Shown here one piece after another: positions 39,620-51,077 of a DNA stretch of 64,000 bases. This DNA is from Siphonodentalium dalli (Eukaryota > Mollusca > Scaphopoda > Gadilida > Siphonodentaliidae): NCBI GenBank assembly GCA_032622095.1, contig CP136065.1, forward strand, positions 55,549,949 through 55,613,948, written 5' to 3'. Under the pieces are notes generated by a model. The model was not told the DNA's origin and ran no database searches. It saw nothing but the letters and a program-made list of their open reading frames with translations. The stretch's first letter is position 1; every line of letters starts with the position of its first letter. The position numbers and the translations under genes were made by a program.

Positions 39620-41420
39620 TTATGAAGTACTTCTTCAGATAATTAGGATAGGTTTGGTCAGTTTCAATTCGGAGCTTGCAGTCACTTGGGACTTCGTTAC
39701 ACAAACAATGGTTGATATAGTTTTCCTTGCTTTAGTTGTTCTCCTGTATTCACAATATAGATTTGAGTTTGCTTTAAATCGAGTGTTATGATTATGAATT
39801 TCATTCAGCTCAGTGAATAGTGATAAGGATTTTGGGAGTTTCTTTTGATGAAAGTCATGTAATATTTCCGATATCCCTAATTCATAAAAGGTTGTTTTCT
39901 TTACAGATGCTATTAACATTTACCTTTCTATAGCATAAGGTTGAGCACTATTGATTTATTCTGTATTTTTTTCAAGTTTTTCTAGATTGCTTTGTGTTGT
40001 TACACTCCACATGGTATTGGAGTAGGTCAGATGAGGAATAATAAGCGTGGAATAAAGATTCTTCATGGTTTCCCTTGGAACAAATTCACTGACTTTCCTT
40101 ATTATTCCTAGATTTCTGGAAAGTTTTGAGGTGATTGCATCAATATGTATACCCCAGGACAAATTTTCTTCAATGTTTATCATATGATACCAAGAAATTT
40201 TGTATTTTTTACCCTCTTTATCACTCCTCCTTTAATTTCTAGTTCAGGTAAGAGAATGTTCTTCTTTTTAAGGTCAACTTGATATTTGTAAAAAGCATAA
40301 AGTTAGTTTTCTCAAGATTGAGTGATAGTTTGTTAGCTGAGAACCATTCACACATGTTATTCATCTCAGTGTTTACTTTCTCATACATCTTTCCCATGTC
40401 ACTGTTTGCATAAAATGCATTAGTATAATCCGCAAAAAGTATCAACTTCATATCTTTACATATGTTAGGCAAATAATTCATGTATATGAGAAAGAAGGGG
40501 GTCTAGAAATACCCATGAGGAACCCCACGGGAAATAGGTGTCTGGCTGGATATATAAGTTAACCATCATATTGTACGGTACTGATTGCTTCATATTCGAT
40601 AAATAACTACAAAACAAATTCAGTGCAACCCCTCGACATCCATAATGTTCAAGTTTGCTAAACATTATTTTATTATTTATTGTGTCAAAAGCTTTTGATA
40701 GGTCCAAACAGACTCCAATGGTAGTTTCCTTTTTGTCAGGTGCCCCAGTAATTTGTTTTTACAATAAGTCAGTTAGTGCAAGCACCGTGGAATGGTTCTT
40801 TCTAAATTGACTGTCATATAAAATAAAATAAATATAAAATGTATTTTTCTAAGTAGTTACTTAGTCTGTCATACATTAGTTTTTCAATAATCTTAGAGAA
40901 GACTGATAATACAGATACTGGTCTATAGTTACTCATAGTTGTTCGGTCTTCAGCTTTATAAATATGTATGACTTTAGCTATATTCATAATGTCTGGGAAT
41001 ACACCCTGGGCAAGGGAAAGATTGCATAAATGTGTTAGAGGTTTAATGAAGAGTTCGAATGCTTTGTTTTAAGATATCTAGAGCATGTGAGATTATCTAT
41101 GCCGGCAGCCTTTTTTGAGCTGACATTATTCAGAATCCGTATCACTTCAAATTCATTTGTTGGGTGAATGAAAAATGAAGAAGTATTTGATTGTTTCAGG
41201 TAGTCAGTTGCATTTTGTTCAGATATGATTTTTTCAGCAAGAGTTGGTCCTATTTTTTAAAAATATTCATTGAATTTTGATGCAATAATCTTTCTATCAG
41301 TTATGTATTTATTCTCGTATAGGAATTCTGTTGTGGTGTTATCATTTTTCTTATTTTTTTAGGAGTTTCCAGCTGGCATTTATATTTCCTTCATATTGTT
41401 GGAATTTGTTATGATTTTTG
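39620..41420 (-). pseudogene. Decayed LINE ORF2, reverse transcriptase and C-terminus
   Basis: Reading down the minus strand, fragments follow the order of a jockey/CR1-like RT. IGPTLAEKI and ILNNVSSKKAAGIDNLT lie near 41250-41090, and NYRPVSVLSVFSKIIEKLMYD near 40940-40870 (given as separate short motifs NYRPVSVLS and FSKIIEKLM). VCLDLSKAFDTINNKI lies near 40715-40665. LILFADYTNAFY lies near 40450 (FADD changed to FADY), then KLSRNLGIIRKV and LIIPHLTYSNTMW near 40130-40030, and NEIHNHNTRFK near 39800. Many frameshifts and stops separate them. The endonuclease part is not recognisable. It is dead. Confidence 0.85.
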
Positions 41421-41721
41421 TTTTGTCATGCGAATTACTGAGTTTAGCCTATTCCTGTATATCTTATATTTATCGTTATTATTATTTGTTCGGCATGCTA
41501 TGATTGTTTTGTACAGTTTTTTTTTTTTTTATGGAGTTCAGTATTCCTTGTGTCATCTATGGTGTAAGATGATTTGTGACTTTAATTCTCTTTTTACTTT
41601 TTGGGAAGCTATTGTTGTAACTATTCATTATTTTCTCATGGAACATTCTATTGGCATCATTGCATTCATGGCAATTTACTACTACATCCCAAGACATTTC
41701 AGAGATAAAACTTTGAACTTT

Positions 41722-42110
41722 TCAGTCAGAAAAGTAAAACAGTTAGCGAACATTCCGAGTTATCGGCTTCTAAGGACTGTGTGGTAGGCGAAGGGCGCCC
41801 ACTTTCGCTGGACACACTGGATTTAGAAGCCGAGAAATACGTTCGCGAACTGTGTTACTTTTCTGTCAGGGAAAGTATTAATAAGGAGCAGTATTACCAT
41901 TATCAATACAAATATAACATAATTTACCCTAAAATATACTCTTTAAAATATTGTACAGTTCACAACGCTACCGCCTTCGAATATAACTTCGAAGACATTC
42001 GTTTTTGTTAAAAAAAAAAACCCTTCGCCTACCACACTGTATTTAGAAGTCGAGAACTTGGAACGTTCGCGAACTGTGTTACTTTTTTCAGTCAGCAATA
42101 ATAACCCAAG
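41722..42110. repeat. Hairpin repeat cluster, left copy
   Basis: 'gttagcgaacattccgagtt' and 'atcggcttctaa' on the left are mirrored by 'tttagaagccgagaaa' and 'cgttcgcgaactgtgttac' on the right (to about 41870). Then 'cacaacgctaccgccttcga' and a second 'acgttcgcgaactgtgttac' follow, up to 42100. The same modules recur near 43983-44165. Confidence 0.65.
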
Positions 42111-42494
42111 CACCATGATATTCGAGATTAATCGATGTTCAGCTCGGTACAAAATCGGTACACCGATCTAAGAAACACAAATTATTTAGAAAAAGAAAGA
42201 AAATCTCAAAATACATAGAAGTGTTTTCTCATAGGTCCGTGCATTTCACATATAAACCAAAACCCTCAGAATTCACCATATCCCGGGGACAGCCACCCCA
42301 AACCACCACTTTATTTAATTCACCATTTGCTGGCGGCGAGTTGAGCGGGACAGTCATAATTGCTTTGTCTGTCTGCAGTTCCTCCCCGTCAGCGTTAGCA
42401 CGAGTGAGTTGTGTGGTCGCGACTTCGGTTACAGCTGCCCTCGTGCTAATGCCGGCTTGAGTGAGACGGTTTTGGATTAGGCTTAGGACAGATT

Positions 42495-43329
42495 ATGGAG
42501 CTAATCCCTGACGCCGCGTTAGCTGCTATGCAGATGAGCCGGATTGTGAATGCTGTCAGCTGGTCTCTCCAGGCTGACAGGGGCTCTCTGGTCCTCTGCG
42601 TAGAATTCCGGACAGAAGATGCTGGCATCCAGAGGTCTAATGCCCGGGACAGGAACGCCGAAACCAGCCGTGGTTTGAAGAATGGGCACCCTAAGAGGAA
42701 GACCCCAGCCAAGAGAAGAAGGGACGCCACCAGTCGGGCTAAATGGAAGAAGAAGGTGGGGTTGACTGTTGATCTGCCGGTCACCCCTCCCCGTGTGGTC
42801 CAGCCGACTCCACTGTCACAGTCGGTAGGTCGGAGTTGTCTGAGAGACGCCCAGACGACCCTACCTGCCCGGAGACAGGCGACATCAGACCAGCTAGCAG
42901 GGACTCCGTGGATCTGCCGGAGGTCCCTGCTTTCGTCACCATCCAGCCCCCCCCTGCGGACTCGGAAATGGAGATCGAACCATCACCACCGATGACACCG
43001 AGGTACGAAGAGCAGCCGGTGTCACCCCCCACAGGGAGAGGGAGTCAAAGAGAGACGGATTCGACCGCCTGCACTATGACCTCGTTAACAAACTCCAACA
43101 GGCCAGAGGAAACTACAAATTCACACAGCCAGACAAAGCCCTCATCATCGACAGAAACATCTACGAGGGTGCAGATGCGGCCGATCCAGCTGACAGAAAA
43201 ATAAAATACTCCGTCCGAAACGAAGCTGCGATAAAAGAAACCCATGTCTACTATCCACCCACTCCTTCGGAACCAGCAGCACGTCCACCAGAGACAAAGA
43301 AACAGCAAAACAAGAAGAAAACTTATTAA
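42495..43329 (+). pseudogene. ORF1/gag-like protein, frameshifted relative of the 8236 ORF
   Basis: The product can be followed through three frames. Frame one (from ATG 42495) has WSLQADRGSLVLCVEF near residues 23-38 and a basic block KRKTPAKRRRDATSRAKWKK near 67-86. The next frame (about 42820-43040) has ADSEMEIEP and TPRYEEQPVS, which match ADFEVEMD and TLEYQHIPVS of the minus-strand ORF at 8236. A third frame (43054-43329) reads DGFDRLHYDLVNKLQQARG, ALIIDRNIYEG, KYSVRNEAAIKETHVYYPP and a basic tail, then TAA. ATAAA-type sequence follows within 40 bases. It could be one frameshifted ORF or an ORF with a short intron. Function is inferred as a nucleic-acid-binding ORF1/gag-like protein. Confidence 0.5.
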
Positions 43330-43510
43330 ACATGCTAAAATCTGTATTTTTTTATTGATCTAAATAAAGGCAAAAAACATGAGGGATTATGGAAAGGGCC
43401 TCTCGGCCCTTTCGACAATCCCTGGGCCAGACACCCAAACAACTCACTTAAATAAAAAATAAAATAACCATTTGTCCACGATATAATACATAGGTCCTGT
43501 TCTTGGTTCT

Positions 43511-43840
43511 GATGTGAGAGTCATCCGTGTATCGGCTCAGAGGGATTTGGTGTTATAGAAGGCTCTTTCTTGGACAGTGTATGGTACAGATGCGAAGTTT
43601 AAAAAAAAAAAATTCACTGCTGTCTCCACGTTGTGGGCTTCTAACCCTAACGTATTCATGCCATACGGTACATGCGATATGGGCTGGATCGGTACAACAT
43701 AACTGTTTCTGCATGCAGCGGCAACCCTTCTACAGAGAAAGATCTGGTTCTGGGCAGAGAAGGAGCAACTCAGATACGAAGTCATTCCAGTGGAAGGTGT
43801 GAACGTACCGAAATGTATGATTCCACCACTCATCGAGTAA
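43511..43840 (+). pseudogene. Possible OTU-like protein fragment
   Basis: One frame of 110 codons with two internal stops reads like protein: FTAVSTLWASNPNVFMPYG, TCDMGWIGTT, LFLHAAATLLQRKIWFW, RYEVIPVEGVNVP, then TAA at 43838. The phrase W-x-G-T followed by a helix like HAAATLLQRKI resembles the C-terminal half of OTU-type cysteine proteases (W-G-x-x-x-E-hhAxAxxLxxxI). The expected catalytic His further on is not identified. OTU domains occur in some retroelement polyproteins. Together with the ORF1-like pseudogene upstream it may be part of one element. Confidence 0.35.
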
Positions 43841-43974
43841 TCGTTTTATTATGGATGCTTTGGGGTGGGGAGAAAATAGAATTAATCAAGACCCCTTATC
43901 CAGTTATCATGTAATAAAACATAAAAACGGCCCCTTTTAGGGCCACCCCAAGAATCTGGCAAAGATAACTCTTA

Positions 43975-44165
43975 CATAAGATTGTACATTTCACAACGCT
44001 ACCGTCTTCGAATATATATTCGAAGACTTTCGCTTTTGTTAAAAAATGCACTGGTAAAGTAACACATTTCGCTAACTTACCTATTTCTCGGCTTCTAAAT
44101 CCAGTGTGTGCAGCGAAATGGGACGCCGATAACTCGGAATGTTCGCGAACTTAGTTACTTATTTG
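43975..44165. repeat. Hairpin repeat cluster, right copy
   Basis: 'cacaacgctaccgtcttcga' and 'cttttgttaaaaaa' match 41960-42016. 'ctcggcttctaaatccagtg' and 'cgataactcggaatgttcgc' are the inverse of the left end near 41735-41830. Confidence 0.65.
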
Positions 44166-44177
44166 TCAAAATAGATT

Positions 44178-44400
44178 ATTTATTTAATGAAGTGCAACTA
44201 CGATTGAGATTTGGCATGATATGGGTTTATAGATCTACGCTCCGTCGGTCAGCTAGATCAGGCCAGATCAATCAGTGTACAGCGAGTATCAGCTCAGAAC
44301 CTATTCATCGCATGATTCACGGATCTAATCAATCACCCGAATCAACATGCATGGCCAAGACAGCATATATAGTCTTGCCATTCTACGCTCAGGTTAAAGC
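44178..44400 (+). repeat. Split direct repeat A1
   Basis: Nearly identical to 48869-49093 in the same orientation, from 'atttaatgaagtgcaactac' to 'gccattctacgctcag'. Confidence 0.9.
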
Positions 44401-44429
44401 CGGTCCGGTTGATTTTGTAAATTCTCAGT

Positions 44430-45362
44430 ATGTCGAGTGTCAGCGATTGTTCAGAACCGAATGAACATAGTCGTTCTCCTGTTCGCCTGGTACTTGGTTC
44501 TCCTCTCAGATCTCCCTCTTCAATGCGATCAGAACGTGGGCGTTCACCTGTTCGATCACCAAGGCTTCAGCAACGTCGACACAGATCGCCAAGCATGGTT
44601 TGCCAGAGAAATGCCATCACCGCTGAGCAGTCCGAAGATCTGGTGTACGGGGCTTTTGGATATTTCAAATCCTACATGGATAAAAAGTTGTCTTCCTTCA
44701 AAGATGAAGTATCTGAAGTTAATGAGGATTCCCGACGCAAACGTAAGCGTAAACGTCGTGAAGAGGAGATTCCTTTCCGTTATGCTGGTAATAAGGATCA
44801 GTTTGGCTTCAATTCGGAGCTCTTGCATTCATTGGACTGTTTCGATCATTATGTGACAAGGAAGAAAATTCCCAAAATTGCGGAGGTCGTTGGTGAGTTG
44901 CGTGCGTTGGTTAAACAACGGAATAAACGGATACGCATAGCGGATCGTTCGAATGCCGGTTGGAAGACTGTTCAATATTATGATCAGAGTGATTTACCTA
45001 CCAACGCGGAGGACACTGCCAGAATAGATGCCGCGGAACAAGCAGCGTTAAAAACAAGAACGCTCTTTAAGCCACGGGGAAACCGGGGACGCATGGTGTC
45101 CAGCACACAGGGTGAAGTCTACACTTCTGTTCCGGTCGGGCCTCCGCCTTTTGTTCGGCGTGCCAGTAATGAATTCTACAGAGGTCAAGGGCAGATCGGT
45201 GGTTCCTACAAGAACTTCCACCAGAGACAACCACGGTCATCAGATCAGTGCCGAGCGTGTCTTGGTTTCGGCCATTGGAGGGTGGGATGCCCACTCCTTG
45301 CAGCGGGACGTGAATGTTACACCACAAGCGGGAACCAAGAACCCTCTCAGCAAAAAATGTAG
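44430..45362 (+). CDS. Gag-like ORF1 of the DIRS-clade element
   Basis: An intact frame of 310 residues starts shortly after repeat A1. It has a Ser/Arg/Pro-rich N-terminus (residues about 10-60), a basic block RRKRKRKRREEE near 101-112, a central conserved-looking segment NKDQFGFNSELL near 120-131, and a C-terminal zinc knuckle CRACLGFGHWRVGC (Cx2Cx4Hx4C) near 279-292. Gag-like proteins of this clade package the element RNA; the knuckle would bind nucleic acid. It overlaps the next frame by about 250 bases, although the RT proper seems to start near its end. This is the only intact long ORF of the element. Confidence 0.8.
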   Translation: MSSVSDCSEPNEHSRSPVRLVLGSPLRSPSSMRSERGRSPVRSPRLQQRRHRSPSMVCQRNAITAEQSEDLVYGAFGYFKSYMDKKLSSFKDEVSEVNEDSRRKRKRKRREEEIPFRYAGNKDQFGFNSELLHSLDCFDHYVTRKKIPKIAEVVGELRALVKQRNKRIRIADRSNAGWKTVQYYDQSDLPTNAEDTARIDAAEQAALKTRTLFKPRGNRGRMVSSTQGEVYTSVPVGPPPFVRRASNEFYRGQGQIGGSYKNFHQRQPRSSDQCRACLGFGHWRVGCPLLAAGRECYTTSGNQEPSQQKM

Positions 45363-46290
45363 AGCACAAGAAACATTAAAAGATGAGTATGGTAATCTTT
45401 CACATATCACTGCTCATGAGGAATTTTTCTCCAGTCACTGTATCCCCGTTCTAAATTCAATAAAAGGGCGTCTCAAAAGACATTTACACTTTTGGCAATC
45501 GTCGGATTCTATTTCAGCTTTTGAGCTTGATATTTTAGAGCATGGCTACACAATACCTTTTCGATCAACACCCAATCATACTCTTTTGAAAAACAATGCT
45601 TCTGCTTTGAGCCACAGTCAATTTGTTGAAACGGAGATTAGCTCACTGCTCACAAAAGGCTGTATAGTAGAAACTCCTTTCATTCCCCATGTAGTTAATC
45701 CGTTAACCGTTTCAGTAAACAAATCTGGCAAGTGCAGATTAATTTTGGATCTCAGATCAGTCAATTTGCACGTATGGAAACAGAGTATGGTTTACGAAGA
45801 TCATAAATTTGAATTGGATTTGGTGGAAGATCAAGGTTTTATGGTTAAATTTTATCTTCATAGTTCATATCATCACACTGAAATACACCCAGCTCATCAA
45901 TCTTTTTTGGGCTTTGTCTGGATTTTCCAGGGTCGTGTTCATTATTATTGTTTCAGTGTTTTACCATTCGGATTGACCTCCACAGCATTTATATTTACCC
46001 AATATATGCGACCACTGGTAAAACTTTGGCGTAGTCAAGGTATAAAGGCTCTGTTATACCTAGATGATGAGTGGATTACAAATGATTCGTACGAGTCTTG
46101 CAAGTCAAATGCCGCATTTGTTCAAATTTATTTGGAGAAAGCCGGTTTGTTAATAAATCATGACAAATCCTGTTTTGAACCTTCCATGCAGTTTCAAACA
46201 ATGGTTTTCTTCCGTAATAGATGTTTTCGCGAGGAATGGATTCTTTATGGATCGAAAATTGTCTATAGCGCGCCACAGTTCCAATTTTGG
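45300..46290 (+). pseudogene. DIRS-type reverse transcriptase, truncated
   Basis: The reading frame is open from 45112 to 46407, but protein similarity is visible only from about 45300 to 46200. Motifs in order: IVETPFIPHVVNPLTVS, CRLILDLRSVN, FMVKFYLHSSYHHTEI, HQSFLGFVW, FSVLPFGLTSTAFIFTQYM, LLYLDDEW (the catalytic YxDD is intact), then KAGLLINHDKS. LPFGL and the YLDD-x-W pattern are those of the DIRS clade. The expected RNase H domain is missing; the frame runs into unrelated AT-rich sequence after about 46290. Confidence 0.85.
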
Positions 46291-48110
46291 CTGAATGCAT
46301 CGCTTATAAGCCACAGTGATTACAAGATAACCATAGTCAGAAATGGTAACGCCACCAAGATCATATTATTAGCCATAAATATAAATTATAATATAATTAT
46401 AATATAAAATATTATTCATTAGTTAGCGCCTATATTATTTGATTGACTTGTTAAATAACATCTAATAAATATTCATCTTATTCACAACTTTAAGGAGTCC
46501 TTCTGGCACACGAGAATGTTTATCGCCGTTTGATTTGCACCAAGTGAACTCGGGGCATATATAATTGATAGAACAGACCTCTATTATGATGATCGTGTCG
46601 TTATTTGTTTAAAATACGTATCAATTGACATATACGCACCCGTTCCCTCATTAAAATATACATATATCGCCCATTTTAGGGGAACTTCGCGAATTCGAGG
46701 ACTTCCGCAAAGTGATCTCCGCAAATAGGGACCTACTGCAAAACGTCGCACCCAATGCAGTTTGTAAACAAATACGATTGACATGCGTTTTAACGAGGTG
46801 AGCTTTAATTAAACGAAAGAAGCAATGCTACATAAACTATTTGCCATGGACTCAGCCAGTGTGCCATATATATATATATATGTGTGTGTCAACTAAGGTC
46901 GCTTTGCGTGGTAAAAGTGAAAAGTGAAAGTGGAAATTCTGAAAACCTATTGAAAATGAAAGTAGACTTAATTTTTGGAATTCCGCGGCAGATTGCAGTG
47001 AATCTATACTATTGAAAGTGAATGTACGATTCCTCGAATTCTATCAGATATCGCGACTCTGCTCGTTTTCGTGATCATATGTTATATAGGGCCTACATGA
47101 CCACGAAAACGAGTCGAGTCACGATACATTCATCGGTACAAACACAATAACGATACAATTTTGACTTGATCACCGTACTATTTTGGCTTCAAAATATTTA
47201 ATTATACGGCCGATGACCTTTGAGTTCATTTAACCTTGAGTACATTTAACCTGTGACCGTTCGCTGTGCATGGCTGATGGCATTTTGAGTTCATTTAACC
47301 TGGGTACATTTAACCTGTGACCTTTCACTGTACCTCGCCTTGATAGCTAGTCAGCCGCTGTCATATCGATATCGATTCCCGCCCGTGTGGGGGGCTGGGA
47401 GCCATTTACTTCTCGACTTTTCGGTAATTAGAAAATTAAAGATGGCGGTTACTCCAAGTCTCGATCCAACAGAACAGACATGCGCACTCCAATTAAAATT
47501 ACCCATAACTCACTTCACTACACAAGGGGCTCCCAATGGGTTGTACATTATTTTCAGGCTATCAGATTATTTATATTTTCAAGAACATATTATTACACCG
47601 GTGACTTTATGTTTACAATTTCAGCCTGTCCTGACTATCGATACGATTGAGTCATATTTTCAAAAACATATTATACACCTGTGGCGTTAACTTTGCAAAT
47701 TCAGCATCTACGTGATTATATCGGTACGATTGAGTAATGTACAAAAAAAAATCTCCCACGATACATTCGCCCACTGGACCACAGAATCTCAAAATCTGCA
47801 AAACTAGCAACACCACCTTGTGGCGTAATAAATAGAGCGGGTAGTTTGCCGCAGTGACGACAGTGCAGACGGCATGCGCACCAGTGGAGTTATCATGCGC
47901 TATTCTTGATGACGCACGTGTTGTTTGAAGATTCGATTTTGGATGGGTCGACGCTTTTCTTAATGATTCAAGTGTCGGTAGCAAAATTATGACTTAATTT
48001 TTTCATATTGGTTCGTTTTAGTATAGGCAGGATAGCCTTGACCGTTTGTGAGATACGGCTACGTTTTTTATTTGTCGACAGTTAGTCAAAGTTTTTGGTG
48101 GGTCAAAAGC
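46291..48110. other. Interior of the retroelement without recognisable coding sequence
   Basis: The RNase H and N-terminal recombinase parts should lie here but are not seen, so this is an insertion or replacement. It holds a TA/TG run near 46867-46888, a hairpin around 47055-47117 ('ctcgttttcgtg' / 'cacgaaaacgag'), and a 70-bp direct duplication with 'gagttcatttaacct' near 47221 and 47287. Confidence 0.5.
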
Positions 48111-48119
48111 AACTCTGGG

Positions 48120-48665
48120 GTCACTACGCGTTTTGACCATGTGTTTACTGTGTTTCGCAGGATTTCTGCGCTTTGCTGAAATTACCAACATAAGACGTTC
48201 ACATCTAACATTTCGTGACAATTCACTAGAGATCTATATTGACAGAAGTAAAACGGATCAGACAGGTCGGGGGCAATAGTGTATTCATTGCATCCACCAC
48301 CACCGACACGTGTCCAATCGCCATGATTCGAAGATACCTTCATGCAGCAGTCTACCGAGTTCATTTTCAGACAATTGGTGTATAAGAAAAAGTCAGATAC
48401 TTATGATTTAAAAGGAACTAAACCGTTATCTTATTCACGATCACGTGAAGTGATCAAGCAACATTTATCATCAATTGGTTTAGACATATCGAAGTTCGGG
48501 ATGCATAGTTTAACATCAGGCGGTGCAACCGCGGCTGCTTCTTCAGGTGTGTCCGATCGGCTGTTTAAAAAGCATGGTAGATGGCGCAGTGAGACCGATA
48601 AAGACGGCTATGTGCACGAAAACCTTAACGAGCTTGTGTCCGTTTCAAAAGGACTCGGATTATAA
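48120..48665 (+). pseudogene. Tyrosine recombinase of the DIRS-clade element, C-terminal part
   Basis: The first part (about 48130-48278) reads LLCFAGFLRFAEITNIRRSH with the expected box-I Arg, then IDRSKTDQTG, and stops at TAG. The second part (48342-48665) reads SREVIKQHLSSIGLD, GMHSLTSGGATAAASSGV, KKHGRWRSETDKDGYV and ends SKGLGL before TAA. The usual H-x-x-R of box II is H-x-x-T, and the His/Trp region (HGRW) and the probable nucleophile Tyr (DGYV) remain. It would have integrated the circular intermediate. The frameshift and Arg loss make it inactive. Confidence 0.8.
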
Positions 48666-48754
48666 CAAACTATTATCTTTCACAACGAAATAACAGTAAT
48701 TTGTATGATACAACATTTATTTATCGTATTTCCCCGCCCTGGCTTTATCGTCTA

Positions 48755-48869
48755 GGCCGGTTTGTGGCAGACCTGAGTTTATCCTAATAAACATTATATA
48801 ATCTCATTAGTCGTTGTTATTTTTTAAATCAATTATGTTCGTTCGAGCGAAGCGAGTTAGAACATAAAT
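48755..48869 (+). repeat. Split direct repeat B1
   Basis: Nearly identical to 55958-56072, from 'ggccggtttgtggcagacct' to 'cgagttagaacataaat'. It abuts A2 directly. Confidence 0.9.
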
Positions 48870-49093
48870 TTATTTAATGAAGTGCAACTACGATTGAGAT
48901 TTGGCATGATATGAGTTTATAGATGTACGCTCCGTCGGTCAGCTAGATCAGGCCAGATCAATCAGTGTACAGCGAGTATCAGCTCAGAACCTATTCATCG
49001 CATAATTCACGGATCACGAATCTAATCAATCACCCGAATCCACATGCATGGCCAAGACAGCATAGTCTTGCCATTCTACGCTCAGATTAAAGG
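48869..49093 (+). repeat. Split direct repeat A2
   Basis: Second copy of A1, with a small duplication ('ggatcacgaatctaatc') and a few substitutions. Confidence 0.9.
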
Positions 49094-49097
49094 CCCT

Positions 49098-49625
49098 TAG
49101 TCCATGAGCCAGGCTTCACAAAAATGGAAAATGGTACCAATTTGGTGGGAAATTCTACCATAGTTTTCTCAAAGCTTATAATCTGAAGTTTATGTCAGTG
49201 CTGAGGCACACCGGGGCACTGTAGCTTTGTGTGGAACTGCATGTTTCCATGGCAACGGAGGTTTTTTTTGGCAGGTATAAAAAATATGCATATAATGGTC
49301 AATACCAAGAACGTTTAATGCAGTAACTCTATCTTGGCATTGATATGGGGTGCTACCCTTGGTGTGCTTTCATTTGACACTGGTGATTTCAACTCTAGTG
49401 GTCAAGGTCATATACAAAGGTCAAGGTCATTGACCAAAATATTAGCTTTTTTCATATCGGGTCATACATTTTCTACCCACTGAGTGTATTTATCAGTTTG
49501 GAATACGTTGTCTTTACTCGAACATAATCTAGAGGATATCGGCAGTCATGAGATATAGGCCTCTAAACTTTGTGGCCATTTTCCAAAATGGGTCAAAATC
49601 AGTTATCTTGCTTTTGTGTATATTA
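49098..49625. repeat. Left long TIR
   Basis: Inverse of 55240-55801 with scattered substitutions and small indels; the outer 16 bases are identical. Confidence 0.85.
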
Positions 49626-49729
49626 TAGTTCTTTATTTATCTGGGGTCCTTTAATGTTTGAATTGTGAATTTATTGACTAAAGCATGAAACTTATACAAA
49701 TATATGTTGCTTAGTTAAAGGGAAAACTT

Positions 49730-50688
49730 TTTGGAGGGCTTGCCCAGGTGGGGGTGGGGTCCAATGTCGTTATAAACTCAGGTTTCCATGGCAACAGCAC
49801 CATATATTTGAAGAAACATTTTAAAAGGCCGCTTTTGAGAATCAACGAACCTTGTGTTTGAAGAAATTATGTTAACTCAATAGTTAACTCATTAATGGTC
49901 CATCAAACGGACTGGGCCACTAACACATATAGGGTCAAGGTCAATTGCCAAGGTCATTGAGAAAAATGTGATATTTTGGTCAATTTTTGTGTTTGTTAAT
50001 TGTCTCATATTCCGCTACCCCTAGTGCGTTAGTAATGAAAACAATCCCCATCATAATGCACAACAATAGGGCCCAATCGCCATGTTCAATTTGAAATATG
50101 GCACATTTTAATCACATTTTGATCTGCATGTTAAATTCTACCTTGTTGTAATTGTGACAGCACATAAGCCATGATGTATTACCATCAAGACCAAAATAAC
50201 TGCAATTTTGTGACTTTAGTAACTAAATCATGAAACTTCACATATGTGTTGCGTAGTTATAATGAACTTTTTTGGGCGTGGTGCCCATTTTAGGGCGTGG
50301 TGCCCAGTGAGAGGTCATGTGTTTGTCTGATAAACTGTCGAGATAAAATTTGGTTTCCATGGCAACGGCATCAAATATTATTGAAAAGCCAACTGTTGGA
50401 AACCAGTTGAGCCTAATTTTTTGAAGAAATGATGTGAACTCATATTGCTATTAAGGACCCATCAATGGACTGGGCCATATGCCATATAGGCTCAAGGTCA
50501 ATTGCTACAGTCAATGTCATTGCAAAAGGGTAATATTTTGTCTATTTTTATAATTGTTCTCATATTCCACTACCTCTAGTAGGTTAGTCATAAAAGCAAT
50601 CCCCACCATAATGCATGGCGTCATCACCACGTTCACATTGATATATGATATATTGATACTATACGATCACTGTCAACATGTCAGAACA

Positions 50689-50742
<54 letters not shown>

Positions 50743-51070
50743 CCACATTTTAAGTACTACTTGTTATAGTATTTGTGGTAATACATGACTCATGATACAT
50801 TACCCTTGAGATACAATAAGAACAATATAAACACGATTTGTGACTTTTTAACTAAAGCACGATATCTTGCCTTTGTTTCTTGGTTATAGTGAAAACCTTG
50901 TAGATGGGATGCCTAGATGAGGGGTCTATATCCAGATAAAATATAGTTCCCGTGTCAATGACATTAACTATTTGGGGCACAGTTGAAAACGCAAAAGCTT
51001 ACAGTTGGCAATCTGATGAGCATTGCATTTATACAAATACAAAAGTCACGATCAAACCCGACTTAAGGGA
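49730..51070. repeat. Subterminal degenerate repeats, unit about 500 bp
   Basis: Blocks near 49730, 50250 and 50870 share 'gtttccatggcaac', 'gaagaaat', 'tcaatggactgggccat' and 'aaggtcaattgc'. They may serve as subterminal transposase-binding or spacing repeats; that is inference. A (TA)n microsatellite lies at 50692-50740. Confidence 0.6.
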
Positions 51071-51077
51071 CTATATG

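Noticed and set aside
41428-41787. 119-aa plus ORF rich in Phe, Leu and Tyr
   Set aside because: Hydrophobic translation of AT-rich DNA next to the minus-strand LINE; no family recognised.
45112-45300. ATG at 45112 as the RT start
   Set aside because: The first 60 codons overlap gag out of frame and show no RT similarity.
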